In this document: positions 40,993 to 49,426 of the stretch, piece by piece
How the letters are laid out: each line of letters starts with the position of its first letter
Position numbering within the stretch: position 1 is the stretch's first letter
Assembly: GCA_050012375.1 (NCBI GenBank)
Contig: JBEKHH010000015.1
Location: forward strand, 28,739 to 92,738
Direction: 5' to 3'
Origin: PALSA-1353 sp050012375
GTDB lineage: Bacteria > Planctomycetota > Phycisphaerae > Tepidisphaerales > Tepidisphaeraceae
Length of the DNA: 64,000 nt
The notes under the pieces: generated by a model
The model's input: only the letters and a program-made list of their open reading frames with translations
Databases searched by the model: none
Told to the model about the DNA's origin: nothing
Made by a program: the position numbers and the translations under genes

Positions 40993-41536
40993 ATGAACAC
41001 CCGGCCGGGGGTAAAGGATAACACTTTTTTGGGGTGGTGCTCGGGGAGTTTGTCGATGCGGGAAATATCACAGCGTATCTCAGAATATCCCATTTGGGGG
41101 GGGGAGGGGGGGCGCTGCGCGAGAAAGTAGAGTAGTAGAAAGTTGAGAGTAGAAAGAGGGGCGTCATTTGTCATTGCCGAAGGTCCCGATTGCATCGGGG
41201 GTCCTTTGTCATTTGGAGAGCCAGAATTGGCGGACATGACGGTATCTCCGCTGGCGGCGCGAGCCGGTTTGGGGATCGCGCGCGGATTGGACAATGAGGT
41301 GTTGTTCGTCCCCGAACTAATACCTAACTCTTGTCTGGTTTGCAAGGGAAAAATTGGGGGATTTTTTGGATTGAGCCGTGCGGCTTGCTGCGCCGGATCG
41401 CTTCAAAATTATGGATGTCCCCTTTTCCCTTTCTTTTCCCTTTCCCTTTTCCCCTTCAATCCGGAAATGCGCGGCTGTCACTATTTGTTTTCCCCGTTTG
41501 TTTTGCCTGAAAAAACAGGAATCGGCCGTGATCTCC
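40993..41536. other. Spacer with low-complexity tracts, no supported gene
   Basis: Contains a GGGGGGGAGGGGGGGC run (about 41098-41111), a purine tract with GTAGAGTAGTAGAAAGTTGAG, a TTTGTCATTGCC ... CCTTTGTCATTTGG block like the one before lat (7650-7682), a small hairpin GTCCCGATTGCATCGGGG (about 41187-41202) and a CTTTTCCCTTTC pyrimidine tract (about 41420-41455). The open frames are antisense-like or disordered. Confidence 0.5.
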
Positions 41537-42313
41537 TTAGGAAACCCCACTCAAAGCGACTGCTTGCCTGATGAGATCAACCGCTGCCGGAATGTGCTCG
41601 TCGCCTGTCAGGAGAAAAGATGTGTTCCCGTTTGTCCAGTGCCCGATGTGCTCACAGTCGACCAGTTCCAAGCCTGGCGATTTAAGGTAACGTCTCTTTG
41701 GCCGGAGATAAACTTTCAAGCCTTGGCGCTGGGGAACTACTTCGGCCGCGCTTTTCTTCGCGCCGAAGCTATACGCGATGTAGAACTTGGTGAAACGGCG
41801 TTCGTATTTTCCCAGCTCCTTTAACCCTCCCTCGAAATGGGCAAGCAGGTCATGCGAGTGCTTCCAGTTTTCTTTGATGAGGTCTTCCAGCGAGTAAGCA
41901 ATCTTTTGCTCGCTCCTGGCTTCCTGCTCCATTGCTGCCGGGGCTGCGCTCAATTGACCGGACTGGATGAGCGAACGCAATTCGAGAACCTGGATGGTCG
42001 GGGGACAGCCGGGCCAATCATGTTCCCAGCAGATAATAAAATCGCTTTTCGTTTCCGATTTCAAATGCGCCTTGAAGCCGGAACTGCGGAATTCAAATTC
42101 AACGTTCACCTCCTCGTAACGTCCATCGCCCAAGGAGCGAACCGCTTTGCAGTCGGGGTATCCCTGACGAACCAACTGGACGTGAAAGCCCAACTCTTTC
42201 GCCAACATGCCGAAAAGAAGTACGACGCCTTGCTCATTGACTGGCGCGTATGTGAGTCCTCGGAAATTGATTGGCTCGCCAACAATGTTTTTTCGGGGAT
42301 GCTTCATAGCCAT
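41537..42313 (-). CDS. DUF5655-containing protein, restriction-like N-terminal domain
   Basis: A 258-residue protein. The N-terminal part (MKHPRKNIVGEPINFRGLTY, APVNEQGVVLLFGMLAKELG, VEFEFRSSGF, DFIICWEHDWPGCP) matches a widespread family in which Glu-x-Glu and a Cys-Trp segment suggest a PD-(D/E)XK-like nuclease fold, though this is inference. The C-terminal part (QGLKVYLRPKRRYLKSPGLE, CEHIGHWTNGNTSFLL) is a DUF5655 domain. A long frame extends to 43030 but is only antisense to coaB; the ATG at 42313 is where homology-like sequence begins. No methyltransferase or toxin partner is adjacent. Its base composition is lower in GC than the neighbours. Confidence 0.75.
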   Translation of the reverse strand: MAMKHPRKNIVGEPINFRGLTYAPVNEQGVVLLFGMLAKELGFHVQLVRQGYPDCKAVRSLGDGRYEEVNVEFEFRSSGFKAHLKSETKSDFIICWEHDWPGCPPTIQVLELRSLIQSGQLSAAPAAMEQEARSEQKIAYSLEDLIKENWKHSHDLLAHFEGGLKELGKYERRFTKFYIAYSFGAKKSAAEVVPQRQGLKVYLRPKRRYLKSPGLELVDCEHIGHWTNGNTSFLLTGDEHIPAAVDLIRQAVALSGVS

Positions 42314-42562
42314 GCAATTGACGCGGAGATTAGCAGCTAAGCACCGCAGCGGCAAGAAATTGAGGATCGTAGACGGGCAATCGCGGCCTACGCTAAGAGT
42401 CTGAAGCTGGAGGTCGGACATGCGGGGCTGTGGATGAGCGGTTGAGGGCGGCCCGTGACCGCAAATCTTTTTTGGGGGATGGGCACACCGGGCGACGGTT
42501 GGACCGCGCTCGCCGCAGGCGCCCCGGCTCAGTTGAATACCGGCAAATCTTGCGAAGCTCGG

Positions 42563-42574
42563 TAGAATAATCCC
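42563..42574 (+). promoter_or_regulatory. Probable leaderless -10 box of coaB
   Basis: TAGAAT at 42563-42568 ends 6 nt before the ATG at 42575; no ribosome site is present. No clear -35 at 17 nt. The same TAGAAT-N6-ATG layout precedes pcm. Confidence 0.5.
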
Positions 42575-43198
42575 ATGCGCATCCTCATCACCGCTGGGCC
42601 TACGCGGGAGGCGATCGATCCGGTTCGGTATATCGGCAACCGCAGCAGCGGAAAGATGGGGGCGGCCCTTGCTCAGACGGCGGTGGCGGCGGGGCATCAG
42701 GTGGCTGTTATTCTTGGGCCGATTGCGGTTTCGTTTCCGGCGGGCGTGCGGCGAATTGAGGTGGAGACTGCGGCGCAGATGTTTGACGCCGTTATGCGCG
42801 AATTTCCCAATCACGATTTGCTGATCATGGCGGCGGCGGTGGCGGATTACCGGCCGGTTGCGGCCAGCAGCGCGAAGTTGTCCCGCGAGGGGGCGCGAAT
42901 CCTGGAACTGGAGCCGACTGAGGATATTGTCGCGGCGGCGGGGCGGATCAAACGGCCGGATCAGCGGACGGTTGGATTCAGCCTGGAAAGTTCGCCGGAC
43001 CTGGAGCGGGTTGTGAGCAAATTGCGGCAAAAGAAGCTGGATGTGATCGTTTACAATCCGCTGAAGACGATCGGTTCGGATTTGATCGAAGCGACGCTGG
43101 TTTACGCGGACGGGCGGGAGGGGAAACTGCCCTCGCGGCCTAAAGGGGAGCTGGCCGATATCCTCATCCAGCGAGCCGTTGAGCTATTCAGGGTGTAG
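42575..43198 (+). CDS. coaB: Phosphopantothenate-cysteine ligase (CoaB domain alone)
   Basis: Second step of coenzyme A synthesis from pantothenate: joins 4'-phosphopantothenate and cysteine using CTP (or ATP). The 207-residue protein starts ILITAGPTREAIDPVRYIGN, RSSGKMGAALAQTA and has the active-site segment LIMAAAVADYRPV. In bifunctional CoaBC the CoaC decarboxylase precedes this domain; here it is missing, so the ligase is a stand-alone protein and CoaC must be encoded elsewhere. The usual KIKK motif after ADYR is replaced by AKLSREG, which keeps one Lys. The stop overlaps the frame region before dut, separated by about 100 nt. Confidence 0.9.
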   Translation: MRILITAGPTREAIDPVRYIGNRSSGKMGAALAQTAVAAGHQVAVILGPIAVSFPAGVRRIEVETAAQMFDAVMREFPNHDLLIMAAAVADYRPVAASSAKLSREGARILELEPTEDIVAAAGRIKRPDQRTVGFSLESSPDLERVVSKLRQKKLDVIVYNPLKTIGSDLIEATLVYADGREGKLPSRPKGELADILIQRAVELFRV

Positions 43199-43238
43199 CG
43201 CATTTCCCGCGCTAATTGGGAGGCTGCCCCCACCCCGG

Positions 43239-43263
43239 CCCTCCCCCGGAGTACAGGGGAGGG
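43239..43263. repeat. CCCTCCCC/GGGGAGGG inverted repeat before dut
   Basis: Arms CCCTCCCC and GGGGAGGG around CGGAGTACA, within a CCCCCACCCCGGC-rich block. It is of the dispersed type that in an open frame gives PPPRPSPGVQGRG, and it is not part of dut. It could act as a weak terminator for coaB. Confidence 0.7.
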
Positions 43264-43295
43264 GGATGTTCCGGCCATTCGCTGGAGTGTGGCGT

Positions 43296-43748
43296 GTGCA
43301 TCGTCCGATAACAATAAAGATCAAACGTCTGGCCGATGGTCAGGGTCTGCCCTTGCCGATGCGGATGACGCGGGACTCGGCGGGATTCGACCTGGCCGCG
43401 GCGGTGGCCGAGGCGACGGTCCTGAAGCCGGGCGAGATTCGGCTGATTCCCTGCGGGTTCGCGATTGCGATTCCCAAAGGGTATGAGGCGCAGGTGCGGC
43501 CGCGGAGCGGGTTGGCGAGCAAACATGGGATCACCATGATCAACAGCCCAGGGACGATCGATTCGGATTATCGCGGGGAGGTGCAGGTGCCGCTGATCAA
43601 TCATGGGAAGTCGGCGTTTGTTGTGGAGCGGGGGATGCGCGTTGCGCAGATGATCGTTGTGCCGGTGCCTTCCGTGAAATTGGTGGAAGTGAAGGAACTG
43701 GATGCCACGAGCCGCGGGAAGGGCGGATTTGGGCATACGGGACATTGA
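43296..43748 (+). CDS. dut: Deoxyuridine 5'-triphosphate nucleotidohydrolase
   Basis: dUTPase (150 residues, trimeric class) hydrolyses dUTP to dUMP and pyrophosphate. All five motifs are visible: DSAGFDLAAA (1), PRSGLASKHG (2), PGTIDSDYRGEVQV (3), ERGMRVAQMIV (4) and GKGGFGHTGH (5, variant of the usual GGFGSTG). I chose GTG at 43296 because GGAG lies 8 nt upstream and the longer frame to 43179 is repeat-derived. ftsK follows after a hairpin. Confidence 0.95.
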   Translation: MHRPITIKIKRLADGQGLPLPMRMTRDSAGFDLAAAVAEATVLKPGEIRLIPCGFAIAIPKGYEAQVRPRSGLASKHGITMINSPGTIDSDYRGEVQVPLINHGKSAFVVERGMRVAQMIVVPVPSVKLVEVKELDATSRGKGGFGHTGH

Positions 43749-43763
43749 ACGAGAAAGGAAGAT

Positions 43764-43780
43764 CGCGGCCGGAGGCCGCG
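43764..43780 (+). repeat. CGCGGCC/GGCCGCG hairpin directly before ftsK
   Basis: Arms CGCGGCC and GGCCGCG around GGA, followed by GCTA and then the ftsK ATG at 43785. The hairpin occupies the place of the ribosome site; its tail GCGGCTAAT resembles the GCGGCTAAAC tails elsewhere. Confidence 0.75.
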
Positions 43781-43784
43781 GCTA

Positions 43785-46181
43785 ATGGAGATGCTGCAGC
43801 GATTGCATATTGTCAAGCCGCTGGCCCTTTTCTTCGCGACGGGGATGTGGCTGTTTCTGCTGTTTGCGCTGGGGAGTTTTCGTGCAACCGATTGGCCCAG
43901 CCATGCCGTCTATCCGTATCCGCAGACGCAAAACGTCTGCGGCCCTGTGGGGGCGCTGGTCGCGTACTGGTGTTATCTGGCGATCGGGCAGGGAGTTTTT
44001 CCGCTGCTGTTCTTCAGCGGAGTGTGTCTGGCGATGGCGTGCTACCACACGCGACTGAGCGATCCGTGGCTGCGGGCGGCGGGATTGGTGATGCTTTCCA
44101 TCGCCTTCGCGGCATTCGTACATAATTTCAAGCCCGGCTCCAGCTCGGGATTTCCCGAAGGGTCGGGGGGCGTGATCGGGATCGGAACGGCGGCATTTTT
44201 GCAGGTCCATTTCAACACGGTGGGAACAAGCCTGATCCTGCTCACGGCGATCCTGGTGGGGCTGCTGCTCGCGGCCGACGATTTGGTGCTGCGCGCCCCC
44301 GGGCTGGCGGCGCATGCGTATTCGACGGTCAAGGGTGGGGGGCCGAGGATGAAATTCTCGTGGCCGTCATTTGGGCAGTTGTTCAGGCGCCAGGCGACCA
44401 AGCCGTCAAAGCCGGTGGCTGGGGATAAATCGCCGCGAAGGGATCAGGATGAGGATGATGACGACGAGCCGTCGGCGCTGTTGAAGGTGGATAAATCGGG
44501 GGTCAAGGGCGCGCAGGTTGATGCGTTTGACGCGGTGGATGATGAGGATGGCGAGGCGGAAGATGAAAAAGGCGGCAAGAAACCGGCAGCGGCAGCGCCG
44601 CGGGCGGACATCATCGTGAAGCTGCCGAACATGATGAAATCGCGGCAGATCAGCCCACCGCCATCGCCGCCGCGGGAGCTTGGGGAATATCACCTTCCGC
44701 CGTGGGATTGTCTGGCGGATGCGGAATATGGATTCGTCGCGAGCCAGGAAAAGTTCGTGCGCGAGAAGGCGGCGATGCTGGAGCAGGCGATGAGGGAGTT
44801 CAACATCGACGCTCGCGTGGTGGAAATCGATACCGGGCCGGTGATCACGATGTACGAGTTGGAATTGGCGCCGGGGATCAAGGTGTCGGCGGTGACGGCG
44901 CTGTCGAACGACATCATGCGCGCGTTGCGAGCGGAAAGCGTTCGCATCGTGGCTCCGGTTCCGGGCAAAAACACGGTCGGCATCGAAGCGCCCAACGCGC
45001 AGAAGGAAAAAGTCCGGCTCAAGGAGCTGATGCAGGCGGCGCCCGACGCCACGAAAAAGATGGCGATTCCGCTATACCTGGGGAAGGACGCCAGCGGCGA
45101 GCCGCTGATCAGCGATTTGACGGCGATGCCTCACGTCCTGATCGCCGGAACGACGGGGTCGGGGAAATCGGTGTGCATCAACGCGATCATCATGTCGCTC
45201 ATTTACCAGCAGCGGCCGGATTTGGTGAAGCTGATCCTGGTGGATCCGAAGATGGTGGAGATGGCACCGTTCAAGGAGATTCCGCATTTGATGTGCCCGA
45301 TCGTGAACGACCCGATCCGCGCGACAAGCGTGTTGGAATGGGCGTGCGAAAAGATGGACGAGCGGTACGAAATCCTGGCCGAGGGGGGCGTGCGCAATAT
45401 CAAGGGTTACAACGCCCTGACGCGGGAGGAGCTGAACGAGCGATTCAAGCCGGCGTCGCCTGAAGAGGAAGCGAGAATCCCCAAGCAATTGCCGTACATC
45501 CTGATCATCATCGACGAGTTGGCGGACCTGATGATGACCAGCGGGAAGGAAGTGGAGACGTTCATCGTTCGGCTGGCGCAGAAATCGCGGGCGGTGGGGA
45601 TTCATCTGATCGTGGCGACGCAGCGTCCGCAGGCGAACGTGGTGACGGGGCTGATCAAGAGCAACATGCCGAGCCGGATCGCTTTTCGAGTCGCGAGCAA
45701 AATGGACAGCCGGATCGTGCTGGACCAGAACGGGGCGGATATGTTGCTCGGTCAGGGAGACATGCTGTTTTTGCCGCCGGGGGCCGGCAAGCCGATCCGC
45801 GGCCAGGGGACATTCATCGACGACCGGGAGATGAAGGAGAGCGTGAAGCTGATCAAGGAGCAAGCCGAAGCGCAGTTCGAGCCGGAACTGGTGCAGATCA
45901 AGGCGGGGACGACGGTTGACGAGGAAGCGGCGAAAGACGAACTGTTCGACGCGGCGGTGCGAGTGGTTCTGGAAACCAAGCGCGGCAGCGTGAGTCTTCT
46001 CCAACGCAGGCTGACGATCGGTTACAGCCGCGCCAGCCGGCTGATCGAAGCGATGGCGGCCAGCGGCATCGTCGGCAACTACAAGGGCAGCCAGGCGCGC
46101 GAGGCGCTGATTACGGTGGAGGAATGGGACGCGATGCAAGCCCAGCGGCAGGCGGATGCGGCGAGCGGGATGAGCGTGTGA
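43785..46181 (+). CDS. ftsK: DNA translocase FtsK
   Basis: FtsK (798 residues) pumps chromosome ends to dif during division. About 150 residues hold four to five helices (ALFFATGMWLFLLFALGSF, VFPLLFFSGVCLAMACY, AGLVMLSIAFAAFV, LILLTAILVGLLLAADDLVL). A charged linker (Asp/Glu-rich, about 210-270) follows. The motor has Walker A AGTTGSGKSVCIN, Walker B ILIIIDELADLMM and RLAQKSRAVGIHLIVATQRP. The C-terminal gamma winged helix (GSVSLLQRRLTIGYSRASRL) reads KOPS-type DNA sequences. ATG codons at 43785 and 43791 are both possible starts. Confidence 0.96.
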   Translation: MEMLQRLHIVKPLALFFATGMWLFLLFALGSFRATDWPSHAVYPYPQTQNVCGPVGALVAYWCYLAIGQGVFPLLFFSGVCLAMACYHTRLSDPWLRAAGLVMLSIAFAAFVHNFKPGSSSGFPEGSGGVIGIGTAAFLQVHFNTVGTSLILLTAILVGLLLAADDLVLRAPGLAAHAYSTVKGGGPRMKFSWPSFGQLFRRQATKPSKPVAGDKSPRRDQDEDDDDEPSALLKVDKSGVKGAQVDAFDAVDDEDGEAEDEKGGKKPAAAAPRADIIVKLPNMMKSRQISPPPSPPRELGEYHLPPWDCLADAEYGFVASQEKFVREKAAMLEQAMREFNIDARVVEIDTGPVITMYELELAPGIKVSAVTALSNDIMRALRAESVRIVAPVPGKNTVGIEAPNAQKEKVRLKELMQAAPDATKKMAIPLYLGKDASGEPLISDLTAMPHVLIAGTTGSGKSVCINAIIMSLIYQQRPDLVKLILVDPKMVEMAPFKEIPHLMCPIVNDPIRATSVLEWACEKMDERYEILAEGGVRNIKGYNALTREELNERFKPASPEEEARIPKQLPYILIIIDELADLMMTSGKEVETFIVRLAQKSRAVGIHLIVATQRPQANVVTGLIKSNMPSRIAFRVASKMDSRIVLDQNGADMLLGQGDMLFLPPGAGKPIRGQGTFIDDREMKESVKLIKEQAEAQFEPELVQIKAGTTVDEEAAKDELFDAAVRVVLETKRGSVSLLQRRLTIGYSRASRLIEAMAASGIVGNYKGSQAREALITVEEWDAMQAQRQADAASGMSV

Positions 46182-46183
46182 AT

Positions 46184-46804
46184 TCATTCACCCGGATCGG
46201 ATTCCACGCCTTTTCGCAGCTCGGCGAATTTTACGCGCACGTAGGGATCGAGCCTGGATGCGAAATCGTCGCCCAGCTTGAGCACGCGGATCAGTTCCTG
46301 CACATCGGCCAGGTCTTTCAATCGGCCGGGATTGGTCATTCCTGAGGCCAATTTCAATTCGATCAACTTTTCCAATTTCAGATACCGCACGCCCTCGATG
46401 ACAACACCCGCCGAGTCCGGGTCGGGAAATGCGACAGGCTTGGGCTTGCCGTCGCCGGGGAATTGGCCCGAGATTAAGAAATCGATCCGGACGCCGGTTT
46501 GCGTATCCCGAAAGTTTTTGCTGTTTTGGAAAAGCGGAACGTATCCCAAGCCATCCAACTGAGACCGTGCCTTGGCGTGTCCCTCCGTGGTCAAGAGAAT
46601 ATCCACATCCACCGTCGTGCGGTCATAACCATGAGCGACCAAAGCCATGCCGCCGGCCACGGCATAGGGAATCCCCAGTTCTTCCAGCCGGCCGGCGATC
46701 GCACGCAGCGCATGGTGTACCGGATCAGTGCCCATAAAGAATTTGGCCGCCTCTTGCAGTGCGGAATCGCCGCCGCGCCGCATGGTCGCGTCGAAATCGT
46801 TCAC
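46184..46804 (-). CDS. Nucleotidyltransferase-fold protein
   Basis: A 206-residue protein with the minimal nucleotidyltransferase core: GIPYAVAGGMALVAHGYDR carries the GG motif, and TTVDVDILL the two Mg-binding Asp (66 and 68); a third acid is in VRIDFL. The C-terminal half (YLKLEKLIELKLASGMTNPG, RLKDLADVQELIRVL) matches proteins of the AbiEii/DUF6036 type. Such proteins are toxins, antitoxins or housekeeping factors; no antitoxin gene is next to it. GTG start at 46804 with TAATAT 6 nt upstream. It is divergent from aroB by 29 nt. Confidence 0.8.
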   Translation of the reverse strand: MNDFDATMRRGGDSALQEAAKFFMGTDPVHHALRAIAGRLEELGIPYAVAGGMALVAHGYDRTTVDVDILLTTEGHAKARSQLDGLGYVPLFQNSKNFRDTQTGVRIDFLISGQFPGDGKPKPVAFPDPDSAGVVIEGVRYLKLEKLIELKLASGMTNPGRLKDLADVQELIRVLKLGDDFASRLDPYVRVKFAELRKGVESDPGE

Positions 46805-46810
46805 CCTGTC

Positions 46811-46816
46811 ATATTA
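46811..46816 (-). promoter_or_regulatory. Probable leaderless -10 box of the nucleotidyltransferase
   Basis: TAATAT on the minus strand ends 6 nt before the GTG start at 46804, as in other putative leaderless genes here. Confidence 0.4.
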
Positions 46817-46833
46817 CCGGCGACGAATGGCCA

Positions 46834-47937
46834 ATGACAGACAAACGATTACAATTCCACACGGTGCAATCCGTCCCGGTCAATCTTCCCAGCGGGAAAT
46901 ACGACATCGCGATCGCAGCCGGACTGATGGCGAGCGTCGGGGCGGAGCTTCGCAAACTGAGCGATTCGGCGAAGGCCGCGATCGTCACCGATTCGCACGT
47001 CGGGGCGATTTATCTCCAGGCACTGGAAGATTCGCTGAAATCGGCGGGATTTGAGACGATCTCGGCCACCATCCCGGCCGGGGAGCAGCACAAGACGCTT
47101 TCGATGCTGCTGCCGGTTTACGATCGATTCCTTTCCGCGAAGATCGAGCGATCGACGCCGATGCTGGCGCTGGGCGGCGGGGTGATCGGGGACATGACGG
47201 GTTTTCTGGCGGCGACGATTTTGCGTGGCGTTCCGTTCGTCCAGGTCCCGACGACATTGCTGGCGATGGTGGATGCCAGCATCGGCGGAAAAACGGGCGT
47301 CGATCATGCGCAGGGGAAAAATTTAATCGGCGCGTTTCACCAGCCAATTGCAGTGCTGGCCGATCCGCTGACGCTGGCGACGCTTCCCAAGGCCGAGCTT
47401 CAGGGCGGATTGGCGGAGTGCATCAAGCACGACTTGATCCGGGACTCCAAGGCGTTTGCGGGGCTGGATGAGCTTATCGAGCGAGCGCTTAAATTGGACA
47501 TGGCCTCGCTAACGGAACTGATCGCGCATAATGCTGGCATCAAGGCCCGAGTCGTCGAAGCCGATCCGTTTGAAAAGGGGGAGCGGGCGCACCTGAATTT
47601 CGGGCACACATTTGGACATGCGATCGAATCGGTCTCGAAATTTTCCTATTCGCACGGGCAGTCGGTGGCGCTGGGGATGTGCGCCGCCGCCTACGTTTCG
47701 CAAAAGTTGGGCTATGACGTGGATCGCGAGCGGATAGTGGCGACGATTCAGAAGGCGGGATTGCCGACGGGCGGAATGCAGCTCGATCCCAATCGCGTAT
47801 CGGAAGCGATGTGGTTCGACAAGAAGGTGAAATCCGGGCGGATTCGGCTGGTGCTGTTGGAATCGATCGGCCGCGCCACCATCCGCGATGACGTTGGGCC
47901 GGGGCTGATCTTGGAAGCGCTGCAATCGTTAAAATAG
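46834..47937 (+). CDS. aroB: 3-dehydroquinate synthase
   Basis: Second enzyme of the shikimate pathway: converts DAHP to 3-dehydroquinate with NAD+ and a divalent metal. 367 residues. LALGGGVIGDMTGFLAATIL and VPTTLLAMVDASIGGKTGVD bind NAD+, KNLIGAFHQP follows, and metal ligands are Glu in GGLAECIKHDLI and His in LNFGHTFGHAIE. ATG at 46834 was preferred since the longer frame to 46759 is antisense to the divergent gene. dprA follows in the same direction after 44 nt. Confidence 0.96.
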   Translation: MTDKRLQFHTVQSVPVNLPSGKYDIAIAAGLMASVGAELRKLSDSAKAAIVTDSHVGAIYLQALEDSLKSAGFETISATIPAGEQHKTLSMLLPVYDRFLSAKIERSTPMLALGGGVIGDMTGFLAATILRGVPFVQVPTTLLAMVDASIGGKTGVDHAQGKNLIGAFHQPIAVLADPLTLATLPKAELQGGLAECIKHDLIRDSKAFAGLDELIERALKLDMASLTELIAHNAGIKARVVEADPFEKGERAHLNFGHTFGHAIESVSKFSYSHGQSVALGMCAAAYVSQKLGYDVDRERIVATIQKAGLPTGGMQLDPNRVSEAMWFDKKVKSGRIRLVLLESIGRATIRDDVGPGLILEALQSLK

Positions 47938-47968
47938 TTCGCTTCGTGCCTCGGCGGGTTCCCTCCGC

Positions 47969-47974
47969 TATCCT
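47969..47974 (+). promoter_or_regulatory. Probable leaderless -10 box of dprA
   Basis: TATCCT followed by 7 nt and the ATG at 47982. It lies in the aroB-dprA spacer, so dprA may be transcribed apart from aroB. Confidence 0.4.
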
Positions 47975-47981
47975 ACGTGCC

Positions 47982-49136
47982 ATGGCTCTGGCCCATTGGC
48001 TTCAACTGGCCTTGACCGAAGGCATCGGCCCGATCCTGACTTCGCGTCTGGTCGCCACAGCCGGCGGCGCGCAGGCCGCGTGCGAAGCCAATGCGAAGCT
48101 TCTCCGCTCGGTGGATGGCATCGGACCAGCCAAATCGCAGCAGATTTTCGACGCCCTCCGCCGGGCCGGGGAGGAGGTGGAGCCGGAATTGGCCCGCGCC
48201 CAAGCCGCGGGGGCTTCGCTGATTTGCCTGGAAGACGGGAGTTATCCGGAGATTCTGAAACTCATCCCCGATCCTCCGCCGGTACTGTATATGCGCGGGC
48301 AGCTTGAGCCGCGCGATCTCAACGGGTTGGCCATCGTGGGCAGCCGGCGCTGCACGCACTATGGGCGAGAGCAGGCGGAGCGTTTCGGGGCGCTGCTGGC
48401 GCAGGCGGGATTCACGGTGATCAGCGGGGGGGCGCGCGGGGTTGATTCCGCCGCCCACCGCGGCGCGCTGGCGCCGCCGATCGGCCGCACGCTGGCGGTG
48501 CTTGGCTGCGGCGTGGACATCGCCTACCCGCCGGAGAACGACGTCTTGTTCAAACAGATCGCGGGGCGGGGAGCGGTGATCAGCGAATTTCCGCTTTCGA
48601 CTGCGCCATTGGCCGAAAATTTTCCCCGCCGCAACCGCATCATCAGCGGCCTGGCGCGCGGCGTGCTGGTGGTCGAAGCCGACATCGCCAGCGGGGCGCT
48701 GATCACCGCTCGGCACGCCTGCGATTCGCACAATCGGCCGGTTTTCGCGATTCCCGGTCGGATCGACAATGCCCTATCGGCCGGGCCGCATGCGCTGATT
48801 CGCGACGGGGCCGTGCTGGTGACGAGCCTGGAAGACATCCTCGAAAATCTGGGACCGCTCCCGCATCAAACGACTCTGCCGGCGTCGGAAGCGGCAGCGG
48901 CGGATGCGCCGGCGCCGGCGGCGGCGCCCGAAGCGGCCGCGGCGTTTGCGCTCGACGAGCGGCAGCAGCGCATCGTGCAGGCGATCGATCTGGACGCGAC
49001 GTTCGTGGATACGATCATCGCCCGCACGGAATTGCCGGCCGAGATCGTCTTGCAGGAATTGACGATGCTGAGCTTACGCGGCGTGGTGAAGCGAATCGAC
49101 AACCAAAAGTATGTTCGCAAAACCCGGGATGGATGA
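47982..49136 (+). CDS. dprA: DNA processing protein DprA (Smf)
   Basis: DprA (384 residues) loads RecA on single-stranded DNA entering by transformation. The Rossmann-like domain has AIVGSRRCTHYGREQAERF, VISGGARGVDSAAHRGAL, TLAVLGCGVDIAYPPEN, ISEFPLSTAPLAENFPRRNR and IISGLARGVLVVEAD. The N-terminal part is SAM-like (LTEGIGPILTSRLV). After an Ala-rich linker the C-terminus has a winged-helix (DLDATFVDTIIARTELPAEI). Its presence suggests capacity for DNA uptake but no com genes are in view. Confidence 0.95.
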   Translation: MALAHWLQLALTEGIGPILTSRLVATAGGAQAACEANAKLLRSVDGIGPAKSQQIFDALRRAGEEVEPELARAQAAGASLICLEDGSYPEILKLIPDPPPVLYMRGQLEPRDLNGLAIVGSRRCTHYGREQAERFGALLAQAGFTVISGGARGVDSAAHRGALAPPIGRTLAVLGCGVDIAYPPENDVLFKQIAGRGAVISEFPLSTAPLAENFPRRNRIISGLARGVLVVEADIASGALITARHACDSHNRPVFAIPGRIDNALSAGPHALIRDGAVLVTSLEDILENLGPLPHQTTLPASEAAAADAPAPAAAPEAAAAFALDERQQRIVQAIDLDATFVDTIIARTELPAEIVLQELTMLSLRGVVKRIDNQKYVRKTRDG

Positions 49137-49329
49137 GAGGGGCGCAGGCGGATTGCGATATCGCCGAGGATAAACAACGGCCGATGTTCTCTTTGAAGGT
49201 GCCGGGATACGGGCTTGTGCAGAGTCGAGGGTCCGGTAGAATCGTCAAATGTGGTCCACGGCCGTCGTGGGGCAAAGAAAATTCCGTTCAAATGGGAAAT
49301 CCGGGTTTGATTGGTTTTGCAGGCTAAAG

Positions 49330-49426
49330 GGGCGACCGCGATTCTGGGACATCGGCGGAGCCCGCGGTGCTTCGCACCGCCGCTAAATATGCTTGAATTG
49401 TCCCTGAATCACGGTTGCTTATTTAG
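49330..49426. repeat. Long dispersed repeat (GGCGACCGCGATTCTGGG ... TTATTTAG), copy 2
   Basis: Same blocks as 10789-10891: GGCGACCGCGATTCTGGG, a palindrome (here GCGGTGC/GCACCGC at 49364-49380), CGCTAAAT, TGTCCCTGAA, CACGGTT and CTTATTTAG. It ends on the stop codon of the TolC-like gene (minus strand). The remaining spacer 49137-49329 holds no supported gene. Confidence 0.85.

Noticed and set aside
41143..41571. Plus-strand frame of 142 codons
   Set aside because: Low-complexity and Cys/Phe-rich without a domain; overlaps the 3' end of a better-supported minus-strand gene.
42314..43030. N-terminal extension of the DUF5655 frame
   Set aside because: The extension is antisense to coaB and of shadow composition; homology-like sequence starts only at 42313.
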